This document shows positions 58,358 to 64,000 of a DNA stretch of 64,000 nt, in pieces. The stretch is from contig BSBN01000297.1 in the NCBI GenBank assembly GCA_027924645.1, positions 5,828,001 through 5,892,000 on the forward strand. Reading direction: 5' to 3'. The translations under genes were made by a program, and so were the position numbers. This stretch comes from Cunninghamia lanceolata. Lineage: Eukaryota > Streptophyta > Pinopsida > Cupressales > Cupressaceae. The notes under the pieces are model-generated. The model was not told where the DNA came from. It did no database searches and was given only the letters and a program-made list of their open reading frames with translations. Position 1 is the stretch's first letter; each line of letters starts with the position of its first letter.

Positions 58358-60124
58358 TTATTTTGGCGGCCCCGGGCAGCCAAAAAGGAAAAACCATAAT
58401 TTTTTCTTGTCAAATGCCTGATTCCAAGCTGAAAGATCCCAATCCCAACTGAAAAGATTGGCATAATCTGCCCATAATGTCACCTGCTTAAAAAGATATT
58501 CCACCAGTTTTGAAAGCTTGCCACCATCATTTTCAGCTCTGTCATTTTGGATTTCAGAATTAGACATATAACCATACACATTATATTTTTCAACATTAGG
58601 CAACACATGTATGTTATGTCCCTCAGATAGTACATCATACTGCTCTTGGCATTCTTTATCATTTATCTGGCTGCTGCACATTATCAGGCACTCATCCAGC
58701 TGATCCAACAATTCAAAATACTCAGAAAATATGAGACCCCTAATATCTACTGATATTGAAAACAAAACCTGATCGACACACCCAATGTTGCACATGTCTG
58801 AATCAGGTGATGATGAACATTCATTATTCACAGTTTGCAAATCAGTATCATCATCCTCAAACAAAGGGTTAATCCTGCACCACTGAAAGTCAAGTCTCAC
58901 AACATCATACGCATCAGCAGGCTCATCATAAAGGGGATTAACATTTACTGCAAAGGCCTCTGCTTCTTCTTCATGACACTCCAATTCTTCTTCATTATCA
59001 TCAGATCCAGAGTCATAAGAAGAACAAACCTGATCCATGAATTGGTCATGGATATCATTTTTATCATCTAATTGCCCCGCATACAAGATTTTTGCTGTTT
59101 CAATGTACTCTGAAGTTGAACAATCTGCATCATTTTCCAGCCCTCTAATACTTCCTGATGAAACTGATATTGATTCTTGATCCATATGATCACAACTCTG
59201 CACAACTGGATCATTTAAACATGAAGGCTCTTTGTTTAGGACTGGTATGCAACTATTACTTGAAAAATTATTATTTTCAACTTCACCTGCTGGGCAAAAA
59301 AGGACATCCTCCTCTATGATAGAAACATCATCTACTTGGAATGATGCAAAAACTGGGACAACAGGGGTGTGAGTGCTATGACATTCATTGTCAATACCTG
59401 AATTAAATCCTTCATTAACACTGGGGGCTGCAGGACAACAAAAATTTTCAGAGAAATAACCCTTTTGTATTCCATACCTCCAATTGTTTTCAATATCTAT
59501 TGCAAACTGATGTGCTTGATGCAATGTGGTGGGCTCCTTGTCTCTTAATCTGTAACTCATTTTCTTATCAAAGGCTCCCAAATAGATAACTAAGCACAGT
59601 GCATCATTAGGTCTCATGCATTCTGGAATTCTATTCAATGCCCTCATAAATCTGAGGTTAAAGGCTGGGATCAACTCATCTTCTTCAATATGGATGTACA
59701 TGAAGTCACTAATAGCTGCATATTCAGAAACTCTTTCACCATACTGTTCTAGAAATACAGATTTAAAACCATGCCAAGAGCTGACAGAGTGAGCTGGAAG
59801 GTAGGAAAACCAGTCCCTTGCATCTTCATCTAGAGATTGAACAAATAATCTCATAACCACATCCTCATGGTCAATCTCAAAGTCATCTATCACATTCATG
59901 AACTGCTGCAAGTGTCTCTCAGCTGATTCATCCTTTATACCCTTGAATTTACGCAAAAAATTTCTGATTTTAGGTGGAAAAGCATTTGGATAGCCACAAA
60001 TGCCATTGAAATCTATGGGCTTATATCTGTCTATGTTGAAACTTCTTTTATTACATTGTTGGGACTGACTACTATACATTTTTGCATTTGACACTTCACA
60101 AGGGTGCATAGGCAGATAATACAT
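58358..60124 (-). CDS. Element C gag-like protein, 588 aa
   Basis: An intact frame from the ATG at 60124. Residues of about 45-200 match the retrotransposon-gag core: FLRKFKGIKDESAERHLQQF, VVMRLFVQSLDEDARDWFSY, SSWHGFKSVFLEQYGERVSE, then ALNRIPECMRPNDALCLVIY. The rest is long, acidic and Ser/Asp/Glu-rich (SGSDDNEEELECHEEEAEAF) without zinc knuckle, protease or RT. A gag of this kind would form particles packaging the element's RNA with enzymes borrowed from a partner. It is the only full-length transposon frame in the window without a lesion. A 600-nt leader separates it from the primer site. Confidence 0.85.
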   Translation of the reverse strand: MYYLPMHPCEVSNAKMYSSQSQQCNKRSFNIDRYKPIDFNGICGYPNAFPPKIRNFLRKFKGIKDESAERHLQQFMNVIDDFEIDHEDVVMRLFVQSLDEDARDWFSYLPAHSVSSWHGFKSVFLEQYGERVSEYAAISDFMYIHIEEDELIPAFNLRFMRALNRIPECMRPNDALCLVIYLGAFDKKMSYRLRDKEPTTLHQAHQFAIDIENNWRYGIQKGYFSENFCCPAAPSVNEGFNSGIDNECHSTHTPVVPVFASFQVDDVSIIEEDVLFCPAGEVENNNFSSNSCIPVLNKEPSCLNDPVVQSCDHMDQESISVSSGSIRGLENDADCSTSEYIETAKILYAGQLDDKNDIHDQFMDQVCSSYDSGSDDNEEELECHEEEAEAFAVNVNPLYDEPADAYDVVRLDFQWCRINPLFEDDDTDLQTVNNECSSSPDSDMCNIGCVDQVLFSISVDIRGLIFSEYFELLDQLDECLIMCSSQINDKECQEQYDVLSEGHNIHVLPNVEKYNVYGYMSNSEIQNDRAENDGGKLSKLVEYLFKQVTLWADYANLFSWDWDLSAWNQAFDKKKLWFFLFGCPGPPK

Positions 60125-60703
60125 CCTTTATGTTATTGCAACCCTCCTCTCTACTCAGATTTTCTACAAACAATGACTTTAGGCACTCAAAGTTTAGATT
60201 GTTTTTGCAAACCTTCCTAAAGTCCTTTAAATGAGTCTTTTGAACAACATTGCATGCCCTTTGAAATACAGTGTAAGTTCTAATAGAAGCATGCAAGCTC
60301 TGCTTTCACCAATGTTCCCCTTTTAACCAGTGCTATCTCACCAAATAGGGAGTCTGTCAAACAATATGAAATACCTGGATATGTTGCAGAAGCTGCAAAT
60401 TCTTCTGTGGCTGATTTTGTTCTTTTATCAGGTTCTTTGATGCAGAGTCGCCACCTCCTTGAAGAGGAATGAGCTTCAAACAAGCTGAAGCTGCAGATTG
60501 ATTTCTTTCATTCTGGGTCATCCACCAGCAGAATCACATATATAACCCTTTTCTCTGCTGCAACAAACAGTTTCCAGGTCTGATTTTTTTTAATCTTGTA
60601 GACTCAAACTTTCATGGATATGACATTGATCTCCCCAGCAGAGTCGCCACTTTGTTGGTGACTCAGATGGGCCACAAGATATAACACTTTTTCATCAATT
60701 TTC
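60125..60703 (-). other. Element C leader, with displaced primer-site copies
   Basis: Untranslated leader in minus orientation. It contains a canonical primer-site copy at 60632-60659, 72 bp from the LTR-adjacent one, and a shorter trace (gcagagtcgccacc) at 60443-60456. Confidence 0.6.
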
Positions 60704-60724
60704 TCCCTAGTAGAGTTGCCACTT
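60704..60724 (-). promoter_or_regulatory. Element C primer-binding site, diverged
   Basis: The minus strand reads AAGTGGCAACTCTACTAGGGA next to the 5' LTR end (..CCAACA). The copy 72 bp further in reads TGGCGACTCTGCTGGGGA, the form I associate with Ogre-like elements. Confidence 0.6.
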
Positions 60725-63420
60725 TGTTGGTTTTTCTTCTGAATCAGCATTAGGGTTTGCCACTTCTAATGCACAGGCAGATTCAGCCAACTAAATACAG
60801 GAGGTTGCGTGAGCTGCCTCCCCTTCACTTCTGGTTCTGCCGCACCAAGGGGGGTATCCCTATAACTCAAGATGTAACTTTGACTAGCTCAAAGATAGAA
60901 AGATTTAACTTGACAACAACAGGCAGAATACTCTCATGTATGGACCAAGATCTGTATGATAGATCACAAGGCTGGCAACATTCTTGGACATGATGTCTGG
61001 TTGGGTATGAGAGCATGCAGGGGGTTCCTAATCCTACTCCTACAACTAACAGGTGGAAGTATGAAATGTTTTAGTTTGAACTTTGGATGCAAAGCTGGAC
61101 ATGGTTGTAACACAAACACAAAGCAAGATTGGTGCCTATCCAGGGCCTGGAGTCGGTAGACATACACCTGTGAATGATCAGCATGAATAGCTAAAACCGG
61201 ATTTCAGGGGGATACACATGATATCTGCCTTACAGATATCTCCCAATAAAGAGTGTCAAGTTATCTCTACTTATGGCATCCCTACTGCAGTATACCCTTC
61301 CCAATGTTCAACCTGAAAACAGTTTAATCTACCCCTTGAGCAGAAGTTAAAAGATCAGACATTCAACATAGGAATTCTATGCTCTAGAATCTAAACATTA
61401 CCCAAATATCCAGATTCAGAAGAAGAATACATGCAATACTGGAGACAGAATTAACATAACACATGCTAAGATAGCATTACTCATATAAGATCAACCATGA
61501 AATCAGTGGATTCATGCCAAATCGTACAACAGGAGATACATAAACTCACAAGTTAGACTGTACAGAGCAACCAGATCAGCTGGTTTTGGATTACAGAGCC
61601 AAAAATCCTCAACTTTCAACAACCTTGAATGAATAACACCGTCTGCATTATATAGCAGGAGGGTGTATTCAGCATTAACTACCAGGTTGACCAAAAATCC
61701 CGTCAGATACACAGTATCATAAAAATGGCGCTCAAACACATCACCAGATTGGCACCCAAACATGAATGCAGCAGGTAGGGGAGGAGACATGAAGATATCT
61801 CGAGCCCTGCGCCACTGTCCGCTGATGTACACCTTCAATCGGGTACCAGATCCGCCCATACCTCTGCAACCCTCGCCATAAATGGCGCACCAACCCGCGG
61901 CCTTGGGAAAAACATCTAACAGTCAATCGCAACCATTTCCCGCCGAGATTCATCATCATGATATTCGAAAATGCAGGATACAATTATCCCACATGCACCC
62001 CGCAGCAACCTCTTTAACACTTTATATACTAGGTCATGAGCATATATCATGTCGGTGCTTTTGCTCCTGACGACACTAGTATAAGACTTCATCATCATCA
62101 TCCTCCAGCAGCATGATATCCTGTCGCCCGAAATATCACCCTGACGTCAGCATCATATCGCAAAACAACTGCATGATAATCGCCTTCATCGGCACAACCT
62201 GGTCCATCGGAGGAACATCCTCCTGCTGAGCCTATACCAAAAGTCTGGCCGATGAACATCCTGATGACGTCATCATCATATCTGCCTACTGCGCACCTCC
62301 TCATATCCGGATGACGTCATCATCATGTTTGCAAATATCGGGGGATCTCCACAAGATGATCTGTGTTAGAAATATGACCCCCCCGGACCTTGATGACGTC
62401 ATCATCACATTGACATCAGGATGATATTCGGAAGACAACCGGATATTTGGAAATATCATCCTGATGTGCAAATATCAGGTTGCACTGTAGCTCCACTATA
62501 AGATCGGGGCGATTGATGAATATGATGATGCTTGAAAAGATCACCCCCCACTAGATAATGCACGAAGCCGGCAGGCGGATATCTCCTTGATATCAGCATC
62601 ATCATGACGCTGGAACAAACATACACCCGGGTGCTATGAAAATATCACCCCCTCCTTCGGAAATATCATGATGCAGATAGGCAGAGAAAAAGATATCACC
62701 CTGTTATAAGGATGACGTCAGCATCATCAGGATGACAAAACAACGAACAAGAAGTGATACAACATCATCAGGATGATATTGACTAAGATCATCCTGACGT
62801 TCAAAATATGATGACCCCAGTGAATATCGGGTCACACTTAGAACTCTTCAACAACATCATCAGGATGATCATAACCAAGATCACCCGATGATAAAAATAT
62901 CACTCCGGCGAAATATCATGAAGGCAGAAAATATGATGATCCTCGCAAGCAACACGGTGATAACTGGAAAAATGATGATGATGATGACGACCCTTAAGAA
63001 AAAGCAAGTCAGGTCGAACAACTTAGAGAAAAACCCCTTCAGAATATCGGGGCAACATCATCATCATGTTTGGGCAAGGTGATAAATGGAAGATCACCGG
63101 ACACTTGAAAAATCACCCCCGCAAGCAAATCAGGGCGCACTGTAGCTCATCAGCATCATCAGGATAATAACCAAACATCACCCGATAGTGAAATATGATG
63201 ATGACGATGAGAAACCGGTCGACGGAGAACATGATGATGCTGACCACCATCAAAGGAAATATGATGATGATGACCTCCTCTTCAAAGAAAATATGATGAT
63301 GAAGCTGAAAAAATGCTGAGGAGGTCCAACACTTAGAACAATGGGCAAGAAGATAAAGGGTTCAAATGAAGAAACCCCCTGATCATGAAAATCAACCCTA
63401 GGTCAAAATGAGTGCTAACA
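60725..63420 (-). repeat. Element C LTR, right copy (5' LTR)
   Basis: 2696 bp, same ends as the left copy. It lacks 22 bp of the duplicated tgacgtcatcatcatatc unit near 57041-57080, exactly the length difference. It supplies the promoter in minus orientation (TATA 62020-62028). Confidence 0.95.
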
Positions 63421-64000
63421 GGGCCGATATCTGTGTAAACACAATACAGTTAAATCGATAAGACTTTGCGCTGAAAACTCAACTAACCGACTTGACAACC
63501 ATTAGAGGTCGGAGACCTCTAAATTCTGTGCAAGTCAGACCTCCCCAAAATCCGCGCTAAAACTCAAAAGCATGAAAGGAAGCTAAGCATGAGGTCAGAC
63601 CTGCCCGATTTCCCCGCCAAGGTTGGATGACCTCAAATCTAGTGCTTTTTCTTCTGAGGGTCGGACAACCCTCAATTTAGCACAAAATGGTGTAGATGAT
63701 TGAATTTCTTGAAATTTTCAAAGGGAAGGTGGTTCAAAATGATGAGATTAATGTTGTAGTGCATTGTTAAGGGTAATTTTCATGAATTTTCTTGCAACAT
63801 TATATATTTGATTACATGCCATGTTATTATAGTTAGATTTAAATTACCTTCAGAGGCATGTTAGTAGTAAATGGTAGATTTACATTAATTCATCTGCAAC
63901 TTAGGAGTATGTTAGGAGTTTCCTTGGTATACCAAACTTATAAAGTCTGGTCATGCAGACTAAATGACTGCTTGGGCCCAAGCAATGAAGTATGAGTTCA
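63421..64000 (+). repeat. Element D second LTR copy, second part, cut by window end
   Basis: Resumes at gggccgatatctgtg (compare 40153) and follows the 5' copy through the TATAAAG to the ORF1 start: MTAWAQAMKYEF is readable from 63965. The match is unbroken at the last base of the window. Confidence 0.85.

Larger units (their letters stand above)
55501..63420 (-). mobile_element. Element C, gag-only LTR retrotransposon (TR-GAG type), young
   Basis: 7.9 kb with perfect 5-bp duplications gggcc (55496-55500 and 63421-63425). LTRs of 2718 and 2696 bp differ by one 22-bp indel and roughly 20-25 substitutions noted by eye, under 1 percent. The 2.5-kb interior encodes only a gag-like protein on the minus strand. 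Primer site, TATA and gag all agree on minus orientation. It would depend on an autonomous element for RT and integrase. It is inserted in the LTR of D and is the youngest element here. Confidence 0.88.
38678..64000 (+). mobile_element. Giant Tat/Ogre-like Ty3 retrotransposon D, runs off the window
   Basis: Layout: LTR region from 38678 (TGTTGTGCCTTG), ORF1 41651-45571, TATA 45869, primer site 46714, gag-pol 46926-53045, purine tract 53081, and a second LTR copy from 54016 (TGTTTTACCTTG) that continues past the window and is cut by element C. The dual RNase H, CHHC-type gag finger and extra ORF point to the Tat group. It is inactive, with about 30 stops in gag-pol. Confidence 0.75.

Noticed and set aside
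62070..63330. CRISPR-like or satellite array from the regular gatgatgat / atatcaccc words
   Set aside because: Spacing is irregular, there are no constant repeat-spacer units, and the context is a plant LTR.
55501..63420. Element C in plus orientation, based on the primer-site-like motif at 58219
   Set aside because: The gag frame, the TATA box with its upstream motif field, and the primer site beside the right LTR all agree on minus orientation.

Overview
The window is seed-plant nuclear DNA dominated by transposable elements, most likely from a large, repeat-rich genome. A gymnosperm is my guess, from the low gene density, very long LTRs and old nested insertions, but nothing in the sequence proves it. 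I see one convincing host gene, a FANTASTIC FOUR (FAF)-like gene at 30328-31563 (+). An unrecognised open frame at 36810-37391 (+) might be a second. All ends, repeats and motifs were read by eye; no alignment or database search was run.

1-24 kb is a nest of insertions. The oldest layer is a LINE on the minus strand, now in two pieces (23820-23024 and 13516-13191). A Ty3-type LTR element without reverse transcriptase (element A, 13517-23023, 5-bp target duplication aatgc) sits inside the LINE. It is itself split by a 3-kb solo-LTR-like insertion (element B, 19834-22828, duplication ggcac). A Ty1/copia element (minus, 13190 down to about 1260) also entered the LINE, and its 5' LTR was split by a chromodomain Ty3/gypsy element (G1, 3777-12224, +). 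The copia element ends against a CACTA-like terminus at 1259.

24-29 kb is AT-rich intergenic DNA with degenerate direct repeats, a hAT-type MITE with perfect 8-bp target duplications (26273-26507) and a C-terminal non-LTR element fragment (28706-29052). 29-32 kb is a more GC- and CpG-rich island holding the FAF-like gene.

33-38.7 kb holds remnants of other LTR elements: an LTR end plus primer-binding site at 34120/34121, a coiled-coil-type reading frame with three stops (34669-36273), and the front of an ORF1-like gene (38279-38677).

38678 to the window end is a giant Tat/Ogre-like Ty3 element (D). The copy of its 5' LTR region that follows pol is cut by a young 7.9-kb gag-only element (C, 55501-63420, minus, duplication gggcc). 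D's gag-pol runs 46926-53045 in one frame with about 30 stop codons and no frameshift. It carries an extra RNase H domain between protease and RT. Its long ORF1 (41651-45571) lies upstream of the putative primer-binding site and at least begins inside the repeated LTR sequence, so D may carry a reading frame inside its LTR. Apart from the FAF-like gene and possibly the gag frame of element C, none of the coding sequences looks intact.
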